A DNA stretch of 64,000 nucleotides from Elmis aenea (GCA_947652605.1 OX393581.1:33598788-33662787), one strand, 5' to 3'; counted from the stretch's first letter, positions 35,940 to 48,239 are shown. The notes: generated by a model not told the origin, from the sequence alone. Numbers and translations: made by a program.

Positions 35940-36213
35940 ATCTCTTGGGCAATTATTTTGAGAAAAGAGCGCCTGTGTAATCAGATATTTAATATCGCTT
36001 TCTATTTTGGCATTACAGGAAAAAAAAATCTTAATTTTTAAAAATCTGTAGAAAAAACCTTGATAACATTTAGTTATATTTTTATAAATAAAGAACTTAT
36101 AACAAATTTTTAAAAATGCTGAATTAATTTTTTGTCTGTAGTGCTAAAATGGAAAGCGATATAAAAAATCTAACTACATAGCCGATCTTTTCTCAAAAAA
36201 ATAGCCCAAGAGA
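35940..36213. repeat. Inverted duplication inside the left arm of the foldback
   Basis: ATCTCTTGGGCAATTATTTTG near 35941 and CAAAAAAATAGCCCAAGAGA near 36195 are inverted, as are ATCGCTTTCTATTTTGGCA (about 35994) and TGCTAAAATGGAAAGCGAT (about 36141). The right arm lacks this block, so it was inserted or arose by local inverted duplication after the arms formed. Confidence 0.7.
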
Positions 36214-36390
36214 TCACCCGCGTTACTTTAGCAATAAAAATTGGCAATATTAAATATCTCCGTTAAAAAAAAGGCAAAACCTTCATTTTTGCAGGGTAGC
36301 TATAAATTCACAGCCTCTATATGCCCATCATGTTAAAAAAATATTGGCCACCCCCGGAGGCGGAAGCCCAATTGTCAAATTTTAACAAAA

Positions 36391-38724
36391 GACCCTGCCA
36401 CCTTCAAATTTACACCAAAGGTAGCTTGTGTAGTTAGTAGACGATCCCCTATCTCAAAATCGTTTAGGCCACGTTTCTTCGGCGGCGGCGAATTTTCAAA
36501 GTTTATTTCAAAAATCTATTGCTGGGTCGAACGGAGGACCCTGCCACCTTCAAATTTACACCAAAGGTAGCTTTTATAATTAGTAGACGATCCCCTATCT
36601 CAAAATCGTTTAGGCCACGTTTCTTCGGCGGCGGCGAATTTTCAAAGTTTATTTCAAAAATCTATTGCTGGGTCGAACGGAGGACCCTGCCACCTTCAAA
36701 TTTACACCAAATGTACCTTTTATAATTAGTAGACGATCCCCTATCTCAAAATCGTTTAGGCCACGTTTCTTCGGCGGCGGCGAATTTTCAAAGTTTATTT
36801 CAAAAATTATTGCTGGGTCGAACGGAGGACCCTGCCACCTTCAAATTTACACCAAAGGTAGCTTTTATAATTAGTAGACGATCCCCTATCTCAAAATCGT
36901 TTAGGCCACGTTTCTTCGGCGGCGGCGAATTTTCAAAGGTTATTTCAAAAATCTATTGCTGGGTCGAACGGAGGACCCTGCCACCTTCAAATTTACACCA
37001 AATGTACCTTTTATAATTAGTAGACGATCCCCTATCTCAAAATCGTTTAGGCCACGTTCCTTCGGCGGCGGCGAATTTTCAAAGGTTATTTCAAAAATCT
37101 ATTGCTGGGTCGAACGGAGGACCCTGCCACCTTCAAATTTACACCAAATGTACCTTTTATAATTAGTAGACGATCCCCTATCTCAAAATCGTTTAGGCCA
37201 CGTTCCTTCGGCGGCGGCGAATTTTCAAAGGTTATTTCAAAAATCTATTGCTGGGTCGAACGGAGGACCCTGCCACCTTCAAATTTACACCAAATGTACC
37301 TTTTATAATTAGTAGACGATCCCCTATCTCAAAATCGTTTAGGCCACGTTTCTTCGGCGGCGGCGAATTTTCAAAGGTTATTTCAAAAATCTATTGCTGG
37401 GTCGAACGGAGGACCCTGCCACCTTCAAATTTACACCAAATGTACCTTTTATAATTAGTAGACGATCCCCTATCTCAAAATCGTTTAGGCCACGTTTCTT
37501 CGGCGGCGGCGAATTTTCAAAGGTTATTTCAAAAATCTATTGCTGGGTCGAACGGAGGACCCTGCCACCTTTAAATTTACACCAAATGTACCTTTTATAA
37601 TTAGTAGACGATCCCCTATCTCAAAATCGTTTAGGCCACGTTTCTTCGGCGGCGGCGAATTTCAAAGGTTATTTCAAAAATCTATTGCTGGGTCGAACGG
37701 AGGACCCTGCCACCTTCAAATTTACACCAAATGTACCTTTTATAATTAGTAGACGATCCCCTATCTCAAAATCGTTTAGGCCACGTTCCTTCGGCGGCGG
37801 CGAATTTTCAAAGGTTATTTCAAAAATCTATTGCTGGGTCGAACGGAGGACCCTGCCACCTTCAAATTTACACCAAATGTACCTTTTATAATTAGTAGAC
37901 GATCCCCTATCTCAAAATCGTTAAGGCCACGTTTCTTCGGCGGCGGCGAATTTTCAAAGTTTATTTCAGAAATCTATTGCTGGGTCGAACGGAGGACCCT
38001 GCCACCTTCAAATTTACACCAAAGGTAGCTTTTATAATTAGTAGACGATCCCCTATCTCAAAATCGTTTAGGCCACGTTCCTTCGGCGGCGGCGAATTTT
38101 CAAAGGTTATTTCAAAAATCTATTGCTGGGTCGAACGGAGGACCCTGCCACCTTCAAATTTACACCAAATGTACCTTTTATAATTAGTAGACGATCCCCT
38201 ATCTCAAAATCGTTTAGGCCACGTTTCTTCGGCGGCGGCGAATTTTCAAAGGTTATTTCAAAAATCTATTGCTGGGTCGAACGGAGGACCCTGCCAACTT
38301 CAAATTTACACCAAATGTACCTTTTATAATTAGTAGACGATCCCCTATCTCAAAATCGTTTAGGCCACGTTTCTTCGGCGGCGGCGAATTTTCAAAGTTT
38401 ATTTCAAAAATCTATTGCTGGGTCGAACGGAGGACCCTGCCACCTTCAAATTTACACCAAATGTACCTTTTATAATTAGTAGACGATCCCCTATCTCAAA
38501 ATCGTTAAGGCCACGTTTCTTCGGCGGCGGCGAATTTTCAAAGTTTATTTCAAAAATCTATTGCTGGGTCGAACGGAGGACCCTGCCACCTTCAAATATA
38601 CACCAAATGTACCTTTTATAATTAGTAGACGATCCCCTATCTCAAAATCGTTTAGGCCACGTTCCTTCGGCAGCGGCGAATATTCAAAAATTATTTAAAT
38701 AATCTATTGCTGGGTGGAACGGAG
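36391..38724 (+). repeat. Tandem array: 16 copies of a 146-bp unit
   Basis: Counting from GACCCTGCCACC, units start at 36391, 36537, 36683, 36828, 36974, 37120, 37266, 37412, 37558, 37703, 37849, 37995, 38141, 38287, 38433 and 38579. Spacing is 146 bp, except two units of 145 bp. A degraded partial unit follows 38725. Units differ at a few sites: AAAGGTAGC or AAATGTACC; CACGTTTCTT or CACGTTCCTT; AAAGTTTATT or AAAGGTTATT; CGTTAAGG in units 11 and 15. One inverted unit lies at about 38760-38890 in the right arm. The repeated 68-residue open frames are by-products: 146 is not a multiple of three and each frame ends in the next unit. Confidence 0.97.
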
Positions 38725-40567
38725 AAACCTATAACCTACCACCTTCAAATGTACAGCAATAGATTTTTGAAATAATCTTTGAAAAATCACCGCCGCCGAA
38801 GAAACGTGGCCTAAACGATTTTGAGATAGGGGATCGTCTACTAATTATAAAAGGTACATTTGGTGTAAATTTGAAGGTGGCAGGGTCTTTTGTTAAAATT
38901 TTACAATTGGGCTTCCGCCTCCGGGGGTGGTCAATATTTTTTTAACATGATGGGCATATAGAGGCTGTGAATTTATAGCTACCCTGCAAAAATGAAGGTT
39001 TTGCCTTTTTTTTAACGGAGATATTTAATATTGCCAATTTTTATTGCTAAAGTAACGCGGGTCAAGAGATCGATATCAGATTTTCGCTAACTATTACGTT
39101 ACGGTAACCGAGATACTCTGTAAAACATACGAATTTGGTATTCTGCACGTAATTATATGTAGAATTTATACAAATAGAAGTTGCTTGCATGCGTTTTTTA
39201 ATAATCTGAAAAATTACTTTTAATTAATTTGAGTGACTTACAAAATTAAACGCCTCAATGACATTTGCTAGCAATTTGCAAATTTCTCAATGTATTCATA
39301 AAACTTAATTCTCATAATAATTTTAATGTCAGATTTTTTTTGTAATACTTTGTGCTAAGTGTGTAACAGATTACAAATTGTGTCACACAATATAGTAACG
39401 AACTCTAAAATATGGCGCTAGTTTGACATTTACACAAAAACCTGCAAAATATGCCAATTTATATCCGTTCATCAAAAATAATGAGGTGTATGATTTTTAG
39501 AGCCAAATATCGATATCATTAAAACTTTTATCTGCCATGCAATAAAATATGTCAGTTTTTTTTTCCTAGTTGGATAATAAAAAAAGTTGTAACGCGATTG
39601 TTAAAAATTTTACTGAGAATAATTATTAATTACATTATCTGTAAATTTTTCAATGTTTAAATGCTTTATTTAAATTTATAATTGACTTGACAGGTGCCAC
39701 CTGTTGTGCATTTAACGAAGTAACTAAACTTGTTTATTTAATGTATGTTAACTTTTATATTTACATATTTTATAAAATTATACCTAGATACTATTTATAA
39801 AATGTGTATGTTTCATAATGGAAAATTGCGATAATACTACGATAAAATGAATTTGTTATGACAAAACAGAAAATATTTTGCGTCGTAGTTGTTCATGACT
39901 AATTCAAATTAAGCCTTTCATTATTTACTTGATTGAAATTTGTGGGCGCCAATTTTTTGTTTTGTTTTGTAATATAGATTTGCGTAAACCTTTATCTTAA
40001 TAGCTTCGTCTGTTAAACAATTCAGTGAAATAGACGCGGCTGTACGGTAAAAGGCTTTCTTACAAGTGAAATTTAATCTTTGAGTAGTACACGTAGAATA
40101 CATATTTATTCAATTATTGTTGTTGTCGGCGGAAAGGAAATAAAGCATCTATTTATATTTTCATTAATTGCTTGAAGTCGTTACACGTCATACGTGAATG
40201 CCAGTCTTTTTTTGTGATATAATTCTAAGGGTTTAAAACCGCTAAATGTATTTATTTTATCAAAATGGGTAAAATAACATCGTTCAAAGAAAAGGCTGTT
40301 TTTAAATAGAATCGCAATTGAATAAAAGCTTAAAAGGAGTATAATTCTGTAAACTGAGAAAATCTTGACCCCACTAATCCAACTCTCTTATATTCTATTG
40401 GACTAATATTACCATTAAGAACAGCAGTTTTTTTAAATAACTTTTTTTATGGAAGGCATTTTATCTAGTTTTAAAAAAAATGCACAGACCTATTTTTACA
40501 ACAGTTCAAATACTGTCTTATATAAGAGTTTTTTCCACAACTTTTTATTAGTGTTAGTGTAAAGCTG

Positions 40568-41073
40568 CAGCTCCCAAACTTGTTTTGTCGCGTAATCTTT
40601 ACTCAATTTTTCAAAAATTGCTAAACCATATCTTTATTTTACGTACCCCTTTACAATTTTAATAAGACATTTCGCACTCCGGCAAGAAAAGTGACAACTC
40701 AAAATCAGAAAAAAGTAATCAGAAAACTTGGAATTGAAATATTTAAGAATCTGTGAATGTTTGAGACGACTCCTTGAACTTTTATTTGGCTTACCTATAT
40801 ATGCTACAAAAAAATATTGTAAATGTCTCAGTCACTTCTCACAACTGTAGTAAAGTTAGAGGTAGAGACAGGTAAGCTTTTTGAGTTGTCGCTTTTCTTG
40901 CCGGGGTGCGGTTTATTAATGAAACAAACATTGTTTTATTAGTAAAAATTGATGCTGTGTTTAAGGGATGTGACTTAAATGCTGTAAAAATAAGCAAAGC
41001 AACCAACTCGCGGAACCCCTGATTTTTTTTGTGGAACCCCAAGCTTCCGCGGAACCCACATTAAGAAACGCTG
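40568..41073. mobile_element. Degenerate hAT-like element
   Basis: The left end CAGCTCCCAAACTTG and right end GTTCCGCGGAACCC-like sequence finishing AAGAAACGCTG recall hAT termini. Inside, CACTCCGGCAAGAAAAG (about 40675) and CTTTTCTTGCCGGGGTG (about 40892) are inverted. No matching 8-mer flanks were found, so the boundaries are tentative. Confidence 0.4.
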
Positions 41074-41540
41074 GTGTAGAATATTCTGATACATATGGTA
41101 CATTTCAAAAACACAACTGGAAACAATAAAGACAAATGGGGAAACATGTTGAATTGATAGTATATTAATAATGAAAACTTTTGTCTTTTGCGAATAGAAA
41201 TGACTAGCCCTTGCTTACATGGCCTGCGTGGTTTATGAAGCTGTATTTTCTGGTGAATAAGGAGCTCCCCAATTTGAATGAGTGAATGAAGACATATTTT
41301 TTAATAAATAAAAACCTTTTGTTACTGTCATATAAGTCGCAGGGTGATTTTGCTTAAACTTCTTTGGGTAAAAAAAGCGTCTTATATGACGGAAATAATG
41401 TAATTATAATCTTTATATAAAATAATGTAGTGCTGAATGTGTTGAAATTGTTACCAATTATGCATTCGAGTTTGATTCTAATTCTTAATCGCATTTTTTT
41501 AGTTCTCTTGTTATTAAGTATTTTTTCCTTATTGTTGCAG

Positions 41541-41712
41541 ATGTGAAGAGATAGTATCAATAATGGAGGAGGACGGGGAGCGCGGCCCCGACGAGGGCTT
41601 CCTCCTGGTGCGTATCCACGTGCCCGAGCTCAACGTGCAAAAGTGCCTCCAGTTTCCTCGGGACCAACTAGTATGGGACGTCAAACAGCAGTGTCTCGCC
41701 GCGCTACCCAAG
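41541..41712 (+). CDS. Prosap: SHANK/ProSAP exon encoding the start of the SPN domain
   Basis: SHANK proteins are multidomain scaffolds (SPN, ankyrin repeats, PDZ, proline-rich region, SAM) of postsynaptic and other cortical sites. This exon has a strong acceptor (pyrimidine tract, TTGCAG at 41540) and ends AAG before GTTAGT. From the internal ATG at 41563 it encodes 50 residues. FLLVRIHVPELNVQKCLQF followed by LVWDVKQQCLAALPK matches the first strand pair and helix of the SPN ubiquitin-like fold (human SHANK3: VVVRVGIPDLQQTKCL). Arg17 and Lys27 here have the same spacing as SHANK3 Arg12 and Lys22, known Ras/Rap1-contact residues. The exon is GC-rich against AT-rich flanks. It is open upstream of the ATG in a phase that fits the exon at 20254..20297. 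It ends in phase 0; the next exon (expected to begin ELKES-like, NYGLF) is not seen in the window. Confidence 0.9.
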
Positions 41713-42324
41713 GTTAGTCAATCCCTCAGGCTGTGTTTACATACTCCAGCTGATAAAGTAGATAACACCTCAAACAATTAATACCTTTTAACTACATCTA
41801 TAATTAGATTACATTAACAATACACGACTACTTTAGTTTAGATCGATTCTAAGAGTAATTACATACCGTGTGTTTTATCTGGGTAACATTTTTAGGTCGA
41901 TTATCTCGTTTATTTTAATAATAACCCCAACATACCTACTGATTTATTAAATAAGAGAAAATTGCATGAAAATACTTTTGAAGATTCGGTTTATATTGAA
42001 AAGGCGTTTGCAAGCTGAACTAATACACTTTTTAATCAGAACAAAAGTGAATTATCCTATCTGCTTAAATTTATATAAGTTTAAATACTTCTAGTCACAA
42101 TTTTCTTCAAAAAATATCAACATTTCAATATCTTTGTAGGCAACAACAACCATGATTTCTTCAATGAAAATTTATTGTTATCCCCTTATTTCAAAGGAAA
42201 TCATAATAAGTGAATTAATTCATTAATAATAATACGCTTATGTCGACAATATTGGCATCAGAATTAATTATACAAACTCTTAATAATAGTAAAAATGTGA
42301 TTATATAAAAGCGTTAACAAACCT

Positions 42325-42927
42325 TTTAGGCTCATAGCCCGAAGATTCTCTTCCTCTCCCCTCGGGGTTTTGCCTTGGCACTCCAGCCCTTTTCTAGCAG
42401 GTCTCTTTCTACGGTTTCCTTCCATCCCGTTCTAGGACGGTCCTGTTTTCCATTTACCATAGGTCTGAAATGTATGACTTTCTTGACTATTCGGCTTTCT
42501 TCCTTTTTCTCATCATGTACCAACCCCAACTATCTTGTACGTTGAACTTTTACCAACTGATTTATTGTTGCTTCGTTATTTCTCCTTTCCTACATCTTCC
42601 TTCTTCCTTCTTCCCGTCAAAAATCTTCCTCAGGATTTTTCGTTTCCAGATCTCATGTTTTTCTGTCTCTTTTTTGGTTCATGTCTCATGTTTCGCATTT
42701 CTGCTCTTTGATTTTAACAGCGTGTTCAATGCTCCTGCACAACGATCGCATTTGACTATTTGTGCTGCAATTTCAGCTTTGCTGTCCACATCCTCTGATA
42801 ACCAGATTCCCAGGTAAGTGAAATTCTGAACACCCTGTATCTTCTTCGTTCGGTTGCTTTCCAATTCGACTTCCAGTTCCTTTCGCACCGTCTCTTTGTT
42901 ACCCGGCCTCTTCATTGGCATATGCAT
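42325..42927 (-). pseudogene. Non-LTR retrotransposon remnant, C-terminal RT region
   Basis: On the minus strand, QNFTYLGIWLSEDVDSKAEI followed by CAGALNTLLKSKSRN matches the segment after the palm domain in insect LINE ORF2 proteins (family: FKYLGxxLxxD, then EIxxRI). Further downstream, in another frame, IHFRPMVNGKQDRPRTGW then KETVERDL matches the basic C-terminal tail (RGRPRxRWxDxVxxDL). Frames change and stops intervene, and the catalytic core is missing. This is a different, more decayed copy than the LINE at 26487..27140. Confidence 0.75.
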
Positions 42928-43064
42928 TATTTGTTCTTCGTTAATTTGTAAAAAAGTGTTGTTTTTTTAAAATTTTATTAAAGATTGCAAATTAATAAGA
43001 ATCGTTCTAAGATTGCCTTGAAAGTTGATCGCAACTAAATTGATTTTTGGTGAGCCTCTTTTAA

Positions 43065-43249
43065 GGCCTAGCACACACAGAGCGTTTTCTGTCGCGCGAC
43101 TCGAGTTGCGCGTTTGTGAAGTACTAGCAATTGCATGTACGCGTGCACACATAGCAGCGCGACTTTGGTCGTCGTATGTGTGTACGCGTACATGCAATTG
43201 CTAGTACTTCACAAACGCGCGACAGAAAACGCTCTGTGTGTGCCAAGCT
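43065..43249. mobile_element. Hairpin MITE with TAA target duplication
   Basis: TAA flanks both sides (43062-43064, 43250-43252). The arms share CACACACAGAGCGTTTTCTG and TTTGTGAAGTACTAGCAATT on opposite strands, so nearly the whole 185 bp folds into one hairpin. The GC-rich centre includes CAGCGCGACTTTGG. PIF/Harbinger-type by its TAA target. Confidence 0.8.
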
Positions 43250-43712
43250 TAACTCTCAAGATATGTTGGTAATCTGTTTATCGCCAAAGTTGTAGAAATA
43301 GTTTATTTAGATCCACAGTGCAGTAATTAGTTTCAGCATTGGTTGCTTTGTTTATTGATTGTCGTCCAATATTTTTTTTAGGTACCTGTTTAATAAGTAA
43401 ACGGTTTAGTGTTTCGCTTATAAATGCACTCCAAAATACCTAGCATTTTTCTAAAATTTGCAATATCATCCTCATTGAAATTTTTATAATCTATTTATCA
43501 ACAATATTTATATCACATATATGCCTGTTTACAAACATGTTTATAGGCGAAAGGAAAAAAAATTGACAGTTAATAATTAATTAAAAACGATAACACTTTG
43601 CCTTTTGTTAAACAATCACTTGATTAATATTATCTTTCTCAATTATGTCAATATAAATTTTTTGTTTGAAATTTTGATTAATTGTACAAAATTTAAACGA
43701 GGTTGGAAAGAT

Positions 43713-44385
43713 AAGATTTTCAGTAGCAATATAACAAGTAAGTGCATTGAAAATTATCGATAATTTTTGGTAAATATGCCCGAATGCAAGTTGAGCTAAA
43801 AAAAATACGAGTGTACAAAGTGCACGAGTGATTTTTTCTGATTCAACTTGCATGAGTGAAGATTTGTCAAAAATTATAGATTATTTGCAAAGCACGAGTT
43901 ATATTTTGTCAGAAGATTTCCTTCACCTAACCTACCTGTTAAATTAAATGTATGTTAAGTCAAATTTTACAAGTACTGTCAGAGCGGTGCGTCAAGGGTG
44001 TGGTTTAATCTATATTAAAGTAACACTACTGGTCGCCGAAATTCGTCAAAAAATCATCAAGGCCAAAATATTTAATTTTTTCTCCAAAATTATATTTACG
44101 AAAAATCACAAACTCAGATTTCTTAAAAACGACCAATAAACGCATGAAAATCTGTTAATTGCGAAAAGGATATTATCAGTGTATGATTATGTTTATTGGT
44201 CGTTTCTAGGAAATCTGAGTTTATTATTGGTCAAAAACGCAAATTTGACAGGAGGATCAAAATCTGACAGGGGAATGTAAAATTATTACCGTGTAATAAT
44301 GCTCTTATTGGTAGTCTCTAGAAGATTTAAGATTAGTGATTGGTTGAAAGCGCAAATTTGACATGAAGGAAATTTTCACCTAAAT
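43713..44385. repeat. Dispersed repeat family, single copy
   Basis: About 670 bp, with the same order of blocks as 23790..25200: ATAACAAG, TATCGATAATTTTTGG, the TGCAAGTTGA hairpin, CCTAACCTACCTG, then an inverted half ending TTGACATGAAGGAAATTTT. From about 43912 onward the two halves are inverted copies (AGATTTCTTAAAAACGACCA and GGTCGTTTCTAGGAAATCT). Confidence 0.75.
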
Positions 44386-44728
44386 TAATGCTTGTTGTTG
44401 AAAAAAGATGAATAACGCCTTTGCGAAGTATTTAAATATGAAGTAATTTAATGCAGTTTTGAGGCATTTAATAATAACTAAGTTATGTTGGGATTATTTT
44501 TTAAAATAGCGTTGTTGACATTAATTTTTTGTCACATATGGTAGCTCTTAATAAGCGAACTTGTTGTTTCACATTATCTGAAACGATGATTTTTTAAAGC
44601 AAATATCAGATTTTTTGCTGAATATTAAACTTTCCAATTAACATATTTAAATATAAATTCGTACGAAAATAACGCCTACTCGTACGTGTTTAAATAAAGC
44701 GCATTGGTAAACTAAATACACACATCAT

Positions 44729-44764
44729 AATATATTATTACTAATAAAGTAATAATATATAATT
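44729..44764. repeat. Short AT-rich hairpin
   Basis: AATATATTATTAC and GTAATAATATAT are inverted around a TAATAAA loop. Could be chance in such AT-rich DNA. Confidence 0.4.
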
Positions 44765-47700
44765 ATTGAGTTATAAAAACACCGACAGCATGTTTTTTAA
44801 GTAATTATCACAGCCAACTATATTTTACCTCGTTGCCTAATAATGACTCCGAAAGTGAATGTTGTAAAAGTTGGACAAAATACAATAAATTAATCAAAAA
44901 TGCTTATCGAAAATATCTACGTGTACAATTTTGAAGATAACCTTAAAGATATAGCACATAGTATACACCAACATATAATTATGCAGTAATTTTAAGGAAG
45001 CATGAATAAATCGGGGATTTTTTTAATCAAAATGTTTATTTAAATTACATAGTAATGCGAATGTATTATCAACTTGCTTTTTATTGACTCTTCCATAATG
45101 TTTTTAGGCATTTTAAAGATTTCTTGAGTTTGTAAGTCGAATGAAATTACCTTCGCTAATGAAATTTCAAAAAGCTACAAGAATAAATTAGATTTTGAAG
45201 TCAGGAAAAGACATACAAAGAAAGCTTTAAACTTTTTTATATATATGTGCACTTCAGCAAGTCACTACATTAAATATTTTTTTTACTTACTGAATATAGT
45301 GTACATTCTATATCTTTCTGATTTTAAATATAAAATGTGTATATGTAGTACACACGAAACTTAACAGTTCCTGTATATAAAATTAAAATTGTTTTAAAAT
45401 TTGTATTGATTTCAAGTCATAGTTTTATATAAATCAATTAATCCTATCACAGTTATGAATTTCAACATTTTAAATTGAACAACGTTTAAGACATGTTATA
45501 AATACTCTTTTTCTGTTGATTGATAACAAGCTAGATTTATTATCTAAATAATCCATACTTTTGGATGTTTTCCGACAACAATATGATTTTTTTTAATACC
45601 TTAGCTTACTGACCAGTTTATGTTGTAATCAGAAACTACAATAATTGACAAATTACTCATCCTTGTGACATATCACATAAACTTAATTTATGAATACAGC
45701 TTTATTTGTGTATATTTACAATTGTGTTATTGTAGTTTGTAGTCATAGTTATTGCGTTTTGTAATTAATTTTATTATTTGTTTTGTTGTTAATGTGTAAC
45801 AGTAAATGTTTTATTGTTTGTTTAGTTTAATGTTTATTTTGTTTTAGCTAACTGCACTAGTAAACAAAATATTTATACTTACTTACTATTAACACCTACA
45901 ACACTTTTGTCACTTGCTTATAATTTCGCAAAGAAACGAATTTATCATTTGTTTAGCCTGAATATGATGTACAAATTAGTCTTTAAAAATTATTTTTGAG
46001 AATTGTTATTTATATCATCTTTAATATTTGCTTTGAATTCCAAATAAAACATTAAAATTTAATTTTGATCAATCATTACTAAAAATAAGTTGGAAGATTA
46101 GATAAATCATAGGTAACATTTTTGTGATGTTTGTGGGAACTTAAAACAATTACTGTTTTAATTAAAATATTTGTTTTTTCATCAAATTTACCTCGGAGGT
46201 ATAAGTTTTATTGTAATTTTTAGCTAAAAAAATATAGAAAATTAATGTTCCCAAAATATGGCTGAGAATTAGATTCAGTTTAAAGTAATTTTGAATAACT
46301 TTATTCATAATAACTTAATTTTTTCATTTTCACAGCGCGTTATCAGTAAATTAAATCTTAACGCTGTTCAAAATTGCGAATAAAAGTCCTTACGTGTCAA
46401 AATATTATCTAAACAACTTTAACCACTGCAAACAATAATCTCATGTTTTGTGTCGACAGGCGTTGTGACGCCTCCCCGTTAAAGGATATAAACTACTTGT
46501 GATAAGCTTTGCTCTTTACTCAACATATAAAATGTTTCATATCGTCCAACGTCCATATACATTACGCCTATGTCAGCTTTCGATAAAATTTATGATGATA
46601 TCTCTTTTATTTTTTAGTGGTAATGTACTTAGGTACTTAATAGATATCTGGTAGTTAACACTATATATTTTTACACCACTAAAGCAATAGTGCACATGTC
46701 ACAATTAGGTAGTGTACACATTGCAGGCTTCAATAATTTTTGTAACGCAAAATATAACTTTTTTACTCAATTTACAATGGGTTTCTGATTATTAATGCTA
46801 GAAACAAGTAACAGCAACCCCATAAATAGAAGCTTTTTTAAACAATATTTGCCAATTTTTTTTTAAAGTTCTTGTTTCTTATAATACCAATGAAATATTT
46901 AGAACTTTTCTTCGAAATCATACAACTGATCGAATTTAATTGACACTATTTAAACAAGTTCTTTTATTGAATTAAGAAGTCGCAACACTTCACAGTTTCA
47001 CACTTACAAATTTTCATTTATTGAGTGTACAAATAAAAAGACATAACAAATGCTATCTGTAGCGCGATTCGCCTGCAGTGTGGACCATTTTTTACACTCA
47101 AAACAAGTGCAGTTAGCACAGCTTGCTGAAAAAAATGTTGTATATTAACACGTGTTTTGTTTTGTGCTGGTACTTAACACACTTCTTCAGGTGGCCACGT
47201 GGTATAGGGTAGGTACTTGCTTTTAGATACGAGCTTTTGCATGCATTTCAAATTAAAAACCTTTCATCTGCATTAGTAGTTATCTTTTATTGATAAAATA
47301 TAGCCGTCTAGCTCTGCTCACATAAACAATTTATATAGCCTGAATTTATTCAGCAAAGTAATCTGAAGTTTAAATTGGCCAGCTTGATTTATTAAGTATT
47401 TAAGAGTCGCTATAAGATTTGACAATGAAGATTGGATTATTCCTGGTGTAATTTATGCACCCTCAGTTATATCCCGCTATATGATTCCAGCAATACGTAT
47501 ATTAATCTAAATATAGAATTTATTATTCCCATAACGTATGTTAAGGAAGCAATATCGTGAAGAAGTACATTACAATAAAGATTGCGATATATTGCTACGA
47601 CTATTACCTTCTGTCTGCCCTTTATCCTTTGCATTTTCATTTGCACGTAAATCTTTCTGCATTATTTCTCTCCTTTTAGTAAATAACACGGAAACCTACC

Positions 47701-48239
47701 TTATTGGTACATAAACTTTAATGTATCTTCCGTTAATGTGCCTGTGAGGGACATTTGAATTAATTTAAACCAAAACTAAATGCGATATTATTCTAAGTTG
47801 ATGATAACAATAGGTTTTTCCATTTTTTGTGAAATCTTTGTTGCCTTAAAAAAAACTAAACACATTTAGAAAAATAATTTTTAAGAAATATCGTTACGTT
47901 ATAAATTATTACTAAGACTGTTTCTTTATGTTAAATACTGCAAACGGAGGCACGGGCATATCACAGCAATAAAATATAGTTTATTCATTTACATTTAATT
48001 TCTCATTTACCATTATTTTATAACGACACTTTTTGTCTCGCGATTATTTGTTCATACAAAATTGTAGCTTAGTTTAAAAATAATTTTGTGCCACGTATAA
48101 AAACGAACTATTATCTGCTTTGAAAAAAATCGGTTCCTCTCTGGTTCACGTATTTTGGTATTATTCCGGTTCCGTTTACATTGTTTTGTTGTAGTCCGAC
48201 GAGTTTAAAGCATTGATGCGGTTATGTTGCCTTTCAAAC

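Larger units (their letters stand above)
35879..39137. mobile_element. Composite foldback element with an internal tandem array
   Basis: Outer sequences around 35879-35955 (GTTTTACGGAGTATCTCGG) and 39070-39137 (CCGAGATACTCTGTAAAAC) are inverted. The arms continue inward, 36214-36535 pairing with about 38757-39060, sharing words such as GGCGGAAGCCCAATTG and TATGCCCATCATGTTAAAAA. Between them lie 16 direct copies of a 146-bp unit. The left arm has an extra inverted insertion at about 35940-36213. No transposase is present. The layout resembles Drosophila FB-type foldbacks in principle, but the family is not one I can name. Confidence 0.8.
20298..41540 (+). other. Prosap: Proposed SHANK intron 1 (21.2 kb)
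   Basis: It is bounded by GTATGT and by a long pyrimidine-rich tract ending TTGTTGCAG. It contains hAT, CAGGGTG-family, LINE and foldback insertions listed separately. Apart from these I see no exon-like island. Between 22235 and 23785, 27250 and 28255, and 39140 and 40560 nothing is recognised. Confidence 0.5.

Noticed and set aside
36519..38621. Fourteen overlapping frames of about 68 residues with almost the same sequence, looking like a protein repeat family
   Set aside because: They are one frame of the 146-bp tandem unit. The unit length is not a multiple of three, each frame stops in the next unit, and no substitution pattern favours protein conservation.
36391..38724. CRISPR-like regular repeat spacing
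   Set aside because: Units are contiguous 146-bp copies with no unique spacers, in a eukaryotic intron.
42470..42817. 115-codon plus-strand frame rich in Phe and Ser
   Set aside because: It is antisense to the LINE reverse-transcriptase remnant.
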